Assembly (NCBI RefSeq): GCF_021502725.1 | Contig: NZ_JAKFFS010000006.1 | Location: 62,001 to 126,000, forward strand | Origin: Dyadobacter sp. CY345 | GTDB lineage: Bacteria > Bacteroidota > Bacteroidia > Cytophagales > Spirosomataceae | DNA: 64,000 nt | Reading direction: 5' to 3' | Notes under the pieces: generated by a model | Database searches by the model: none | What the model was told of the DNA's origin: nothing | Seen by the model: the letters and a program-made list of their open reading frames with translations, nothing else | Made by a program: the position numbers and the translations under genes | Part shown: positions 17,211-26,694 of the stretch, one piece after another | How positions within the stretch are numbered: position 1 is the first letter of the stretch | How the letters are laid out: every line of letters starts with the position of its first letter

Positions 17211-17244
17211 CATATTGAAATAGTAAAATTTATCAGCAAAAAAA

Positions 17245-18024
17245 TTATTCTGCGTCCGAAAGTTCGATCCAGGTAGGCGCGTGATCACTCGATTTCTCCC
17301 AGCCTCTGACAAATTTATCGACCCCAGCATTTACAAGACGACTTTCAATTTGCGGGCTAAGCAAAAGATGATCAATTCTCAGACCTGCGTTTCTTCCGTA
17401 AGCGTCTCTGAAATAATCCCAGAATGTGTAAATAACTTCGTCCGGGTAAATTTTCCGGATTGCATCTGTCCACCCCTGCCCTATCAATTCTTCGAATGCA
17501 GCTCGTGTTTCAGGCCGGAACAATGCATCTTTAACCCACCTTTCTGGCTTATACGCGTCACGTTCCGTAGGAATCACATTATAATCTCCCACCAGCACGA
17601 CAGGTATTTTCTCAGCGAGTAAAGACGCTGCATGTAATTTGAAACGCTCAAACCAGGCCAGTTTGTAGTCGAATTTCGGTCCTGGCGCAGGATTACCGTT
17701 GGGTAAATAAAGACATCCGATCAGAACTCCTTTAACAATTGCTTCAATATACCGGCTGTGCGCGTCGTCAGGATCTCTGGGAAGTTCCCGCCGCACTTCC
17801 TTCATCTCGTGGCCTTTTGAAAGAATAGCAACGCCATTCCAACTTTTTTGTCCGTGCCAGATCGCCAGATATCCTGCATCGTTAATTGCCTGCTCAGGAA
17901 ATTTTTCCTGCGGCGCTTTCAATTCCTGTAAACAAACAACGTCCGGCTGCGTTTCTTCCAGCCAACGTAGTAAAACCGGCAACCTGCCGTTGATACCGTT
18001 TACATTATAGGTGGCAATTTTCAT
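17245..18024 (-). CDS. xthA: Exodeoxyribonuclease III (AP endonuclease)
   Basis: A 259-residue enzyme of the exonuclease III/AP endonuclease family, matching the usual length (250-270). Motifs in order: ATYNVNGINGRL at the N-terminus, metal ligand Glu34 in CLQELKA, DYNVIPTERD in the middle, RIDHLLLSP, and the terminal SDHAPTWIEL holding the catalytic His. It cleaves DNA 5' to abasic sites and degrades 3' ends during base excision repair in the cytoplasm. It starts 30 bases after the DUF4249 gene on the same strand, so it may share that transcript, although the functions are unrelated. A strong terminator follows. Confidence 0.95.
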   Translation of the reverse strand: MKIATYNVNGINGRLPVLLRWLEETQPDVVCLQELKAPQEKFPEQAINDAGYLAIWHGQKSWNGVAILSKGHEMKEVRRELPRDPDDAHSRYIEAIVKGVLIGCLYLPNGNPAPGPKFDYKLAWFERFKLHAASLLAEKIPVVLVGDYNVIPTERDAYKPERWVKDALFRPETRAAFEELIGQGWTDAIRKIYPDEVIYTFWDYFRDAYGRNAGLRIDHLLLSPQIESRLVNAGVDKFVRGWEKSSDHAPTWIELSDAE

Positions 18025-18054
18025 AAAATTTCTATTGAATATTCTGGCTTGAAA

Positions 18055-19002
18055 TTACGGTTTAATACTGATGCTCCCAACGTTATAAGCACCAAAACAA
18101 CCCAGTCCTCCTTCAATATTTGTATAAACCAACGTAGGCTCCACGAACGGATTATCATTATTCCAGCTGGCGTCAACAGATTTGTGAAACTTGTAATAAT
18201 TTACGTCAAGGTTGAGAACTTCGAAATAGACTTCCTTAAATACGGGATCAGAATAAGCCGTGTCAAGTTTTCCATCCTCATTCACATAACTAAAACTGTA
18301 TTTACTTGGCAGTTGAATGTAAAAAACCGGGGCATTAAAAGTTATTCCATCCAGATTTACGTCGTTGACAAGATAATTCCTGTCAATATTCAAAAACGCC
18401 TTATTATTACTTCGAACCGGCCCTGATACTCCTGTTTCAGGAATATACCCCGGATAAGTTACGTTTGTCAGCGAATAACCTCTTATGGAATAGTAATTCG
18501 TCTCGCCTTTAATATCATCCCAGGAAATTTTCACACGCGCAGAAGTATCCTCGCGATAACTATGCCCGACTATCGTATCAATCGAGTAATTCTTGATCGT
18601 CACTTTATTAGCAGGGACAGTACAGCTCGATTTCACTATCCGTTTTCCATCATCAACCAAAAGTGAATACTGTTGACCAGCTTCAATTTTAAACTTATCC
18701 GCCGCAATCATGTAAGTTTGAGTGGAATCGTTATATGGTATCTGGATTTCAGCGCCTGGACCCGATAAAATTACTTTCGCATTTTTGATGTTGACAGACT
18801 CATAGGTTGACGAGCCAAACAAGGGTTGCGACGCTGTAACGCGAACCATAATCTCTTCGGACTGCGGCGATATATAACACTCAACCGCTAGCTTGGATTC
18901 TATCTTCGGCAGTTTGTCCTCGTCCAAATCATTGACAAGCGTTTCGCAGCCCCAAAGCAGGGATAGAGAAAAAAGCAGAACAAGACATTTATATAATTTC
19001 AT
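18055..19002 (-). CDS. DUF4249 lipoprotein, partner of TonB receptor
   Basis: A 315-residue lipoprotein with a lipobox ending at Cys19 (LLWGC). The family (DUF4249) is found almost only in Bacteroidota, nearly always directly downstream of a TonB-dependent receptor with a carboxypeptidase-regulatory-like domain. It begins 3 bases after the receptor stop here, confirming the pair. Visible features are a conserved KLAVECYISP start of the mature region and repeated beta-rich segments. By analogy with SusD it may be a surface substrate-binding partner, but this has not been shown for the family as far as I know. Confidence 0.9.
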   Translation of the reverse strand: MKLYKCLVLLFSLSLLWGCETLVNDLDEDKLPKIESKLAVECYISPQSEEIMVRVTASQPLFGSSTYESVNIKNAKVILSGPGAEIQIPYNDSTQTYMIAADKFKIEAGQQYSLLVDDGKRIVKSSCTVPANKVTIKNYSIDTIVGHSYREDTSARVKISWDDIKGETNYYSIRGYSLTNVTYPGYIPETGVSGPVRSNNKAFLNIDRNYLVNDVNLDGITFNAPVFYIQLPSKYSFSYVNEDGKLDTAYSDPVFKEVYFEVLNLDVNYYKFHKSVDASWNNDNPFVEPTLVYTNIEGGLGCFGAYNVGSISIKP

Positions 19003-19005
19003 AAC

Positions 19006-21393
19006 TCAGAATTTAAAATTATAGCTGAATGAAGGCAATACCGGGAAAAGTGAATATCGCGTGAGCACATTGACAAACTCATTTGGTTTTGTTCCTGCCT
19101 TCCTGTCAATATTATAAAAGAAAGGATTCCTGCGATTATATGCATTGTATAAGCCAAATTCCCAGGTCCGTTCATGTCGTTTTTTCTTTTTGTGAAACTG
19201 GATCGCGATATCCATCCGGTGATAGGCCTCCGCCCGGAATGAATTTTTCTCGCCATATTCAGTCGTTGTATTGGAATTACCTGAACTTTGGCCATCAAGA
19301 AAATACCAGTTCCTATAAGTTGTAAAGCGTGAAACAGGCAGCGTAAGTGCATTTCCTGTACCGTATACCCAGGTTGCAGAAAGTGTAATTCGTTTGCTGA
19401 GTTCATAAATACCAACCACCGAAATATCATGTCGCCGGTCGTAGCGAGGGTAAAATGTTTTGCCGAAATTCAGTTCCGGAAATCTCCATTTTGTCCAGGA
19501 TAAGGTATAGCCAACCCATCCGGAAAGTTTTCCGGTTTTTTTCTGAATCATAAATTCGGTTCCATAAGACCAGGCTTTCCCGGCCGTTACGTTATCCTCC
19601 CAATTCAATTCATTGGCATTTGCGCCGTCGAGACTTATAAATGACGAACCTTCTTTGTAGCTGATAATATTGTTCATTTTTTTGTAATAACCTTCCAAAG
19701 TCAGCGCCAATCCTGGTTTTTCCAGATCTTTTGCAAATCCCACAGCAACCTGGCTCGATTGCTGCGGCGCCACACGGTCCGTCGTTGGCACCCATAAATC
19801 AGTCGGAAGACCGAGGCCTGTGTTGCTTAACAAATGCACATACTGATTCATTTTGGCATACGACGCTTTCATCGAAAAGTCGTTTGCCAATTTTAAAGCT
19901 GCGGAAATTCTTGGTTCAGGCCGGATGTATGTTTTGGTTGACGTCTGGAAAGTGCTTAACCTTAACCCCGCGTTTACTTTCAATCTTTCGAAAGGTTGCC
20001 ATGTATCTTCGGCATATACTCCGGCCTCAGTCGTGTAGATTGGCTTTGCCTGCAAATTCAGGTCATTATCAGAAAAATCACCGGCTATCGCTAATGCTGA
20101 CGGGACAAATTTGTGCGCCGTCGCCTGGACGCCAAATTTGATCCAGTGTTTGGTATTAGGATAATAGTCAAAGTCGGTTTTCAAGCTAAAATCGCGGATA
20201 AGACTGTTGTAATCAAGACTAAATTGATCTGTTACCGCGCCAGCATTTAAGTCTTTTTCGTTTGAATAAATCCCGAAATTAAAATGACTGAATATAAGCG
20301 ATGTGTTAACAAAAAGTTTTTGATTGATCAGGTGATTCCATCGTAAGGTGGCCGTTGCATTTCCCCAATCCAGTCCTGATTTATTTTCACTCGTATTATC
20401 CTTCTCACTTACTTTAAACCTGTCCTGCCCGAAATATCCACTTATGTAAACCTTATTCTTTGCACCAAAATCGTAATTCAGTTTAGCATTCAAATCATAA
20501 AAATAATATCCCGGCTTAACCTTGGTATCACTGCCAACCTGCTGTTGCGCGATTAAGGGAGCAGCAAGCACATCAATATAAGTCCGCCGCGCAGATACCA
20601 GAAAAGATGCTTTTTTGTTAGCCAAAGGGCCTTCCAGCGTTAATCTTGAAGAAATCAGGCCGATTCCACCTTCACCGTGAAGTTTATCCTTGCTGCCTTC
20701 CTTCATGTTCATTTCAACAACCGAAGAAAGTCTTCCACCGTACCTGGCTGGGAAACCTCCTTTTGTGAGCTCTACACTTTTGAGCGCATCGCCGTTGAAC
20801 ACAGAAAAGAATCCAAAAAGATGGCTGGCGTTATAAACAACCGCATCATCCAGAATAATAAGATTTTGGTCCGGGCCGCCGCCGCGAACATACAATCCTG
20901 TTTGTCCCTCCGTTCCTTTTTGCACGCCGGGCATGAGTTGAAGAACACGGATTACATCTTTTTCTCCAAAAAATGCCGGCAGTTTTTTTATCTGGGAAAT
21001 AGGTACTTCAATCTTACTCATTTGCACGGACTCACTCACTTTCTCACTTGTCCGCCTGGAAGAAACCAAGACATCTTCCAATTGATTAGCAGAAACAAGA
21101 TCAATACTTATTTGCGAATCAGCGCGCGCGTTGATCCGGATATTTTGTTTTTCATATCCTACAAACGAGTAAGAAACATAAGCAGAATCCGATTTGGGAA
21201 TGGTCAACGAGTAAAAACCATACGTATTAGTAGCGGTGTTTAAAGTGGAATTTTCTATGTAAACATTGACACCGGGAAGCAATTCCCTGCTACCCTGCTC
21301 CCTTACAAAACCACTGACGGTGATACGTTCCTGACCTAAACTTTGGAATGAAATAAAAACCAGAAGCAATAACTGGTAAGACGTTTTTTGCAT
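19006..21393 (-). CDS. TonB-dependent outer-membrane receptor (DUF4249-associated)
   Basis: A 795-residue outer-membrane receptor. A signal peptide is followed by a carboxypeptidase-regulatory-like domain (about 23-105), a plug domain with GLYVRGGGPDQNLIILDDAVVY, and a beta-barrel ending with the aromatic strand FPVLPSFSYNFKF typical of BAM substrates. It forms an operon with the DUF4249 lipoprotein (3-base gap). The substrate is unknown; no sigma or anti-sigma pair is adjacent. The upstream 21394-21641 gap is AT-rich and without a recognised promoter. Confidence 0.92.
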   Translation of the reverse strand: MQKTSYQLLLLVFISFQSLGQERITVSGFVREQGSRELLPGVNVYIENSTLNTATNTYGFYSLTIPKSDSAYVSYSFVGYEKQNIRINARADSQISIDLVSANQLEDVLVSSRRTSEKVSESVQMSKIEVPISQIKKLPAFFGEKDVIRVLQLMPGVQKGTEGQTGLYVRGGGPDQNLIILDDAVVYNASHLFGFFSVFNGDALKSVELTKGGFPARYGGRLSSVVEMNMKEGSKDKLHGEGGIGLISSRLTLEGPLANKKASFLVSARRTYIDVLAAPLIAQQQVGSDTKVKPGYYFYDLNAKLNYDFGAKNKVYISGYFGQDRFKVSEKDNTSENKSGLDWGNATATLRWNHLINQKLFVNTSLIFSHFNFGIYSNEKDLNAGAVTDQFSLDYNSLIRDFSLKTDFDYYPNTKHWIKFGVQATAHKFVPSALAIAGDFSDNDLNLQAKPIYTTEAGVYAEDTWQPFERLKVNAGLRLSTFQTSTKTYIRPEPRISAALKLANDFSMKASYAKMNQYVHLLSNTGLGLPTDLWVPTTDRVAPQQSSQVAVGFAKDLEKPGLALTLEGYYKKMNNIISYKEGSSFISLDGANANELNWEDNVTAGKAWSYGTEFMIQKKTGKLSGWVGYTLSWTKWRFPELNFGKTFYPRYDRRHDISVVGIYELSKRITLSATWVYGTGNALTLPVSRFTTYRNWYFLDGQSSGNSNTTTEYGEKNSFRAEAYHRMDIAIQFHKKKKRHERTWEFGLYNAYNRRNPFFYNIDRKAGTKPNEFVNVLTRYSLFPVLPSFSYNFKF

Positions 21394-21646
21394 TGGAGAA
21401 GGTTTATGGTAAGACCTGAGTATGATAAATATGTAAAAATCAATTATTCAAAAAAGTTAATCAACCTATCAGCCATTGCAAATTGTGACATGCGTGCATA
21501 TTTATCCGAAATATAAAGACCATTTTGATTCATGTCACTACAAAGAGCAAAAAGGAATATAAAAGGTTGTACTTGACTAACATTTAATTTTAGGAAGGAA
21601 TTATAGAAAGTTACTAAGATTATAGCAGAGGCCTCTTAAAACAAAA

Positions 21647-21672
21647 ATTCCTGCTAAACGAATAACAGGAAT
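21647..21672 (-). terminator. Intrinsic terminator closing the Sus/Sox operon
   Basis: On the minus strand ATTCCTG and CAGGAAT form a stem with a 12-base loop, immediately followed by TTTTGTTTT. It lies about 58 bases beyond the soxC-like stop at 21730. Confidence 0.7.
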
Positions 21673-21729
21673 ATTAGCTACTAACTACTTAATATAAAGA
21701 ATTTTAACCGCATTTCATTAACTTTTCCT

Positions 21730-22980
21730 TTACGTTGCTTTAAACAAAACCTGCCCGTCGCCCTGGATATACCAGGCCGTAACCGGATTGAAATGATATC
21801 CCATATTTCCTCCACGTGCAGCCAGCAGTTCTTTTAAAAATGGCTGTGTGTAACCCGTCTCATCTACTGTCCGGCTCAGGATTTCGGTAGGCTGGCCGTT
21901 CCAGTTCCACAAATATCTGAAAGCCGTATGCGCCTTATCCATCACAGGACCTTGCAAGGAAGCCGGGTTCCAGGTTTTTCCGGCATCGGTACTTATTTCC
22001 ACACGGACAACTTTACCCCTGCCGCTCCACGCAATACCGCGAATTTCAATCCAGCCTTTTTCTACTTTTTGTGGATAGGAAGGGTACGTAATGATTGAAC
22101 GGGCATCCATTGTAAAACTGAATTGCCTGATTTTTCCGCCGCCAATCGCTTCTGTATATTTTGAAGTTTCTTGTCTGGTCTGGAATGGCTGATCGGATAA
22201 TTCAATTCTTCTCAGCCATTTAATATTGATATTTCCCTCCCAGCCCGGAAGAAATAATCGGACCGGATATCCCTGCTCAGGCCTGATCGCCTCTCCATTT
22301 TGAGCATAACAAATGATTGCATCTTCCCAGCCCTTTTCAACCGGAACGCTTCTGGTCATCACCGCCGCATCGCCGCCCTCCGCCAGAAACCAGGTAGACT
22401 TTGGGCTTACACCAACTTCACGAAAAAGTGTCGAAAGTTTTACGCCAGTCCATTCGCTTTGGCTGGTCAGACCGCAAATCTGCTGCGGGGTAAGTTTTCC
22501 GTCCGCTGCACCGCGATAATTTCCAGAACATTCCAAAAATGCAATGCGGGAAACAGAAGGAAAACGTTTGAGATCGGCAAGCGTGAAAATCATTGGCTTA
22601 TCTACCATCCCGTGAATCAACAGCTCATATTTGGCGGGGTCAATTGCGGGAACGCCATTATGATTTCTTTCAAAATGAAGATCCGACGGCGTTATAGTAC
22701 CAAACAAATCCTGCAAAGGTGTTCTGGAAGAAATATCGGAAGGTGCTTTTACAGGTTTTTCAAAAGCAGATCTTGTCCCCAAAGTTCCTGGCGGCACACC
22801 CGGAACTTTGGTCGGATCTTCGAATAAATTTAGTTCTGATTCAGTCAGCGCTGCCTGAAAACTCTTCCCGGAAGCCGTTTGTGCCAAAACCACAGCAGCC
22901 GTTGCAGCACCACCCAGAAGTGTTCTGCGGCTTATTTTTTTCTCAGTTATTAACGGTTTATCTCTCTTTTGTTCAGCCAT
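21730..22980 (-). CDS. soxC: SoxC-like molybdopterin sulfane/sulfite dehydrogenase
   Basis: A 416-residue molybdoenzyme. The N-terminus carries a twin-arginine signal (KISRRTLLGG, then a hydrophobic stretch), so it is folded in the cytoplasm and exported by Tat. The sulfite-oxidase-type Mo-cofactor domain has the Mo ligand Cys151 in RIAFLECSGNYRG. A C-terminal Mo-co dimerisation domain follows (from about residue 270). In Sox systems SoxC works with the c-type cytochrome SoxD to oxidise sulfane sulfur bound to SoxYZ. The soxD-like gene precedes it by 26 bases, but SoxXA, SoxYZ and SoxB are not in the window. The real substrate may be sulfite or another sulfur compound arriving through the linked SusCD pair. 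Confidence 0.9.
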   Translation of the reverse strand: MAEQKRDKPLITEKKISRRTLLGGAATAAVVLAQTASGKSFQAALTESELNLFEDPTKVPGVPPGTLGTRSAFEKPVKAPSDISSRTPLQDLFGTITPSDLHFERNHNGVPAIDPAKYELLIHGMVDKPMIFTLADLKRFPSVSRIAFLECSGNYRGAADGKLTPQQICGLTSQSEWTGVKLSTLFREVGVSPKSTWFLAEGGDAAVMTRSVPVEKGWEDAIICYAQNGEAIRPEQGYPVRLFLPGWEGNINIKWLRRIELSDQPFQTRQETSKYTEAIGGGKIRQFSFTMDARSIITYPSYPQKVEKGWIEIRGIAWSGRGKVVRVEISTDAGKTWNPASLQGPVMDKAHTAFRYLWNWNGQPTEILSRTVDETGYTQPFLKELLAARGGNMGYHFNPVTAWYIQGDGQVLFKAT

Positions 22981-23006
22981 GAATTCTGTTCAATTATAAA
23001 TAGATA

Positions 23007-23606
23007 TTAACGAATTTCCGGGCCGTTCCGACGGTCGTCAGGAACGAAGAAATCCCTTGCTGGCATTACAACTTTGGGAAGTGTCGTGGCATTGATAGGG
23101 TCGCTGGCTTTAATCAGGCCATTTTCTGCAAGCAGGAAAGCCGTCAGATCATAGACTTCCTGATCGGTCAGAGAACCCGGTTGATTAAAAGGCATTGCGC
23201 GTTTTATATAATCAAAAACCGTCGTTGCATAAGGCCAGTAATTTCCGATCGTTTTAGTTCTCACCTTTTCTTTTTGATCGGTTAAATTTTTTGAAGTGAC
23301 CAGTGCATCATTCGGACCTTCAACACCAGTTACACCATGACAGCCGGCGCATTTTGCGGCGTATACCAGCTTGCCATCCGCAGCTTTTCCTGAACCAGCC
23401 GGAAGACCCTTACCATCCGGACGAACGTCGCTATCGAGCAGTGCAATTTCTTTTAAAGTAGCCGGGCGGCCAAATCCGAATGTTTTGGGTTGGGCAAGTG
23501 TATCAGCCCGACTACCGTTCTCACCGGTAGTCGGGCTTTTCAATGAGGTCAATGTAATGAATAAAAACAGGCAAAATGCCCCGATAAAAAAAACTGACTT
23601 AGTCAT
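23007..23606 (-). CDS. soxD: SoxD-like monohaem cytochrome c
   Basis: A 199-residue exported cytochrome c. A signal peptide or anchor covers about 5-22, haem is attached at Cys86-x-x-Cys89-His90 (KCAGCHG), and Met138 in RAMPFN is the likely distal ligand. The stretches DVRPDGKGLPAGSG and GNYWPYATTVFDYI are typical of SoxD. Only one CxxCH is present, whereas the classical Paracoccus SoxD has two haems. I chose the ATG at 23606, not the longer frame from 23669, because it begins the signal peptide and leaves an 8-base stop/start overlap with the upstream DoxX-like gene. It should carry electrons from SoxC to the respiratory chain. Confidence 0.9.
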   Translation of the reverse strand: MTKSVFFIGAFCLFLFITLTSLKSPTTGENGSRADTLAQPKTFGFGRPATLKEIALLDSDVRPDGKGLPAGSGKAADGKLVYAAKCAGCHGVTGVEGPNDALVTSKNLTDQKEKVRTKTIGNYWPYATTVFDYIKRAMPFNQPGSLTDQEVYDLTAFLLAENGLIKASDPINATTLPKVVMPARDFFVPDDRRNGPEIR

Positions 23607-25257
23607 ATTTTCCTGCGTCAAGCGTACTTTTAGGCAAGATATAATTTTTATTGACCCGATCCAGAACAATATATAACGAATCTTTATTCTGATCTATTCC
23701 TTTCAAAATTACCCGATTGCCGTCGGTTGTCTGATAACGCAGGATCATCCGGTTGCGTTTTTCATTCTTAGGCGCCTCGGCAAATTCCCTGTTACGGCGT
23801 GTTGAAGCGGCACGCGGATCGATTTTCGAAACTTCATCACCGATATTTATCAAGGCTGCTTTACTAATCCAGTTCGGGTCCGGCTCATCTTTGGGATCAG
23901 CCTTTTTCTTTTTTGGCTTAGGCGCACCACCGGAAAGGTCGGTTGCATCCCGTGCACCAAGTTCCCGACCAGACGGCGCTTTATATTTATTCTGCAAGTA
24001 AAGCACATGCTCAACCGGATCGCCATAATAATGAAAAACCCGCTGGCCACCACCTGTACCTGTCAATTCAAAAGTCCTGCTGATATCCCTCATCGGAGAA
24101 CCTCCACCATTCGAAAGATCAAGTGGCGTCGGTTTGTTCACTTTAAAAGTGAGCGTTGTCCATTTTTCAAAAGTAGCCCATTGCCATCTGACAGTGTCTG
24201 TTGGCGAGTAAGGAATCTCCTTGTTATTGATACGGAATTCTGTAACGTTATAATTTCCACGAAGCTCTTTTATACCGGCTGTCGAAGGTTGTTTATACGG
24301 ATCATACAGGAAATTTACCAGTGATAGATAAAAGAACAGAAATAAAAATACGCCGATTACAGCCGATTTGACGCCAACACGTGCATATTTCTGCCATGCT
24401 TTTGTGAATGTAGGATAATAGTTGACAGGCACTGTCAGGCGTTCACGAATAAACAGGTTATAAAGGCGTGGAATATCCTGAACCATCAGGAACGCAGACA
24501 GAATCACAAAGTATGAGCTATAAACATGCACACCGCCGTCATAGGCAAAATTCACATAAACAATATCTCCCAAAGCTCCGAACAGCAGAACTGCACCAAG
24601 GAATGTTGTTTTTCTAAAAAACAAGAGAACGCCACCGGCAATCTCAACAACACCTGCAAAAACCTGATACCAGGGCACAATTCCCACGGATAACCAGTAA
24701 ATTTTCTGCAAGGTAAAATCTCCAAAATCGGTATTTAAAAGACCGAGAGACGGATAAGGCATTTGTGTGGGAAGCAATTTGGTAAAACCAAAACCGATGA
24801 TGCCAATACCAGCCCGGTAACGAACAATCGTGCGCAGCCAGTAATTAAGTTTGATATAATTCTTCGGATCTTTTTTCAGAAGTTTAACCAGCACAGTCCA
24901 GACTGCGCCGACTACCACAGCGAAAATCAATGTTATGACATAGGTCGCGTATCCGTTCAGGTTATTTCCAAAAAGCGTTCTTCCAAAAATTTCAAGTCCT
25001 GAACCAAATCTGGCGACGTCGTATGGATCACGATAATGAAGGTTTGTCCAATCTATCGAAAAGACAACCTTATACCATTCCGGGTTCCAGGGAAGAGATA
25101 TGCTGACGAAGAAGATGAAAGCGATACGAAACAGAATTTTCTGCCATTCAGGCCATTGTTTGTCCGTCTGGTCTGCCTTGTCTGTGTCAGATTCTAAGCT
25201 CCGTGCATTTTTGGTTTCTTCCGCTACTTCTGCCGAATTACTCGTTAAGATTGACAT
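23599..25257 (-). CDS. DoxX-like membrane protein with C-terminal extracytoplasmic domain (copy 2)
   Basis: A 552-residue protein with about seven hydrophobic segments in residues 40-340 and a soluble C-terminal part of about 210 residues. The membrane part holds blocks shared with the preceding gene: NLHYRDPYDVA, YWLRTIVRYR, NTDFGDFT and a GGVLLFFRKTT segment, as expected for the DoxX/DoxD superfamily. DoxD is part of an archaeal thiosulfate:quinone oxidoreductase, which fits the soxD and soxC genes downstream. The C-terminal domain is longer than in copy 1 by about 80 residues, including a Lys/Pro-rich insert near 445-460. A membrane quinone-linked role is inference. Confidence 0.8.
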   Translation of the reverse strand: MSILTSNSAEVAEETKNARSLESDTDKADQTDKQWPEWQKILFRIAFIFFVSISLPWNPEWYKVVFSIDWTNLHYRDPYDVARFGSGLEIFGRTLFGNNLNGYATYVITLIFAVVVGAVWTVLVKLLKKDPKNYIKLNYWLRTIVRYRAGIGIIGFGFTKLLPTQMPYPSLGLLNTDFGDFTLQKIYWLSVGIVPWYQVFAGVVEIAGGVLLFFRKTTFLGAVLLFGALGDIVYVNFAYDGGVHVYSSYFVILSAFLMVQDIPRLYNLFIRERLTVPVNYYPTFTKAWQKYARVGVKSAVIGVFLFLFFYLSLVNFLYDPYKQPSTAGIKELRGNYNVTEFRINNKEIPYSPTDTVRWQWATFEKWTTLTFKVNKPTPLDLSNGGGSPMRDISRTFELTGTGGGQRVFHYYGDPVEHVLYLQNKYKAPSGRELGARDATDLSGGAPKPKKKKADPKDEPDPNWISKAALINIGDEVSKIDPRAASTRRNREFAEAPKNEKRNRMILRYQTTDGNRVILKGIDQNKDSLYIVLDRVNKNYILPKSTLDAGKYD

Positions 25258-25297
25258 ATTGAATGTTGTTTATCGTTTATTTTCGAACAGTTTCAAA

Positions 25298-26677
25298 TCA
25301 AAGTTTTGGACTTCCTCTTCTTCCCAGCTTCTTAATTTCAGTCTGAAGATATTTTTTATCGATTTTTTCAAGGCGAACAGCAACTGAATCGCCGTCGCTG
25401 TTAAGCCCGGAAAGAAGAATCGTTGCAGAATCAGGACGACTATAACGCAGTTGAAATTTGTCGGAAGCGTAATGTTTGTTTCTGTTTTCAAGATTCAGAA
25501 CCTGTTTTGCTTCGTCAATTTTATAACTGTAATAATGCCTATCGGCAGTTCCTAAGAACTCGTAAACCCGGTCTGCATCATTTTCATTGATTTCTTCAAC
25601 GTTGGTTGAATCAATAATAACAGGTCTGTTTGAGCGGATACTCAGCGTGGCCCAGTTTTCGAAAACTACATCTTTCCAGCGCACCGGATCGATCGGCGAG
25701 TAAGGCAAAACTTTGTCGTTAAACTTGAACTCAGCAACATTATAAATTCCAGCGGCTTTTGACAGGCCTGGAGCGTTCGGATACTGATAAGGATCATGGA
25801 GATATCCGTTTCTGGTCTTAAAACCAAACAGAACGACAAAGAAAAAGATGAAAAACACTTTTAAGCCAAGGCGGCCGTATTGCTGCCACTTTGCTTCGTA
25901 TGTTGGATGAAACCGGTTTGGTATCGTTGGTTTTTCCAGTCCCAGCAAACTATAAAATCTTGGCGCATCGAAGGTAAATAAATATAACGCAAGCAAAATC
26001 AGGTAAAAGCTGTAAACGGCCTCACCTCCACCATACGCAAGGTTGGACACAAATACGTTTCCTGTGAATGGAATAATGATCAGCGTAGCAATTGATGTAG
26101 TTTTTCTGTTCAAAAACAGAAGTCCTCCAAGAAGTTCGATAAGTCCAAGAAACGACTGATACCCTGGCACAACACCCAACGTAAGGGCGAATATTTTCCA
26201 GTCAGTAAAATCACCGTACTGCGTATTCAAATTGCTGATGGAAGGAAGCGGCGATTGAAGCGGGAAAAACTTGATCAGCCCATATGCGATCAAACCAAGC
26301 GCAAGCCGGTAGCGAACGAGCACCCGGATCCAGTAATACAAGGTGTTATAATCCTTTTTTTCTTTGTCAACAACTCCCCATACCAGACCGCCGATGATGG
26401 CAACAACCAGTAACCCTATCAAATTCAAAAATGAATTCTCGGCAAAAAACTCAGGCGAATAATGAGCCAGATTAAAAAAATCACGATAGTGAAGATCCAG
26501 CCAGTTGATTGAGAAGACAGTTTTATAATATTTCCAGTCAAGAGGAAAAGCCAGCAGGAAAAAGTAGATTGAAGAAATCCTGAAAGCTGTTTTTTCTGTA
26601 TTATTCCAGTGCCGGTGACCGCTTAATGATGCATCATACTGAAATTGCGCGTCCTTCGATAAATTTACTGTTGCCAT
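25298..26677 (-). CDS. DoxX-like membrane protein with C-terminal extracytoplasmic domain (copy 1)
   Basis: A 459-residue paralogue of the next gene in the operon. Shared blocks are DLHYRDFFNLA, YWIRVLVRYR, NTQYGDFTDWK and GGLLFLNRKTT across about seven predicted membrane segments, then FRSNRP-like beta-rich sequence in a soluble C-terminal domain (about residues 290-459). The order SusD, copy 1, copy 2, SoxD, SoxC with gaps of 17, 40, -8 and 26 bases argues for one transcript. The two copies may form a heterodimer in the inner membrane. There is no haem motif, so any redox function would need another cofactor or a quinone. Confidence 0.78.
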   Translation of the reverse strand: MATVNLSKDAQFQYDASLSGHRHWNNTEKTAFRISSIYFFLLAFPLDWKYYKTVFSINWLDLHYRDFFNLAHYSPEFFAENSFLNLIGLLVVAIIGGLVWGVVDKEKKDYNTLYYWIRVLVRYRLALGLIAYGLIKFFPLQSPLPSISNLNTQYGDFTDWKIFALTLGVVPGYQSFLGLIELLGGLLFLNRKTTSIATLIIIPFTGNVFVSNLAYGGGEAVYSFYLILLALYLFTFDAPRFYSLLGLEKPTIPNRFHPTYEAKWQQYGRLGLKVFFIFFFVVLFGFKTRNGYLHDPYQYPNAPGLSKAAGIYNVAEFKFNDKVLPYSPIDPVRWKDVVFENWATLSIRSNRPVIIDSTNVEEINENDADRVYEFLGTADRHYYSYKIDEAKQVLNLENRNKHYASDKFQLRYSRPDSATILLSGLNSDGDSVAVRLEKIDKKYLQTEIKKLGRRGSPKL

Positions 26678-26694
26678 TGATGATGGGTTTAAGA

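Noticed and set aside
23607-23669. Longer N-terminus for the SoxD-like cytochrome
   Set aside because: It would overlap the upstream gene by 71 bases and place 21 extra residues before the signal peptide.
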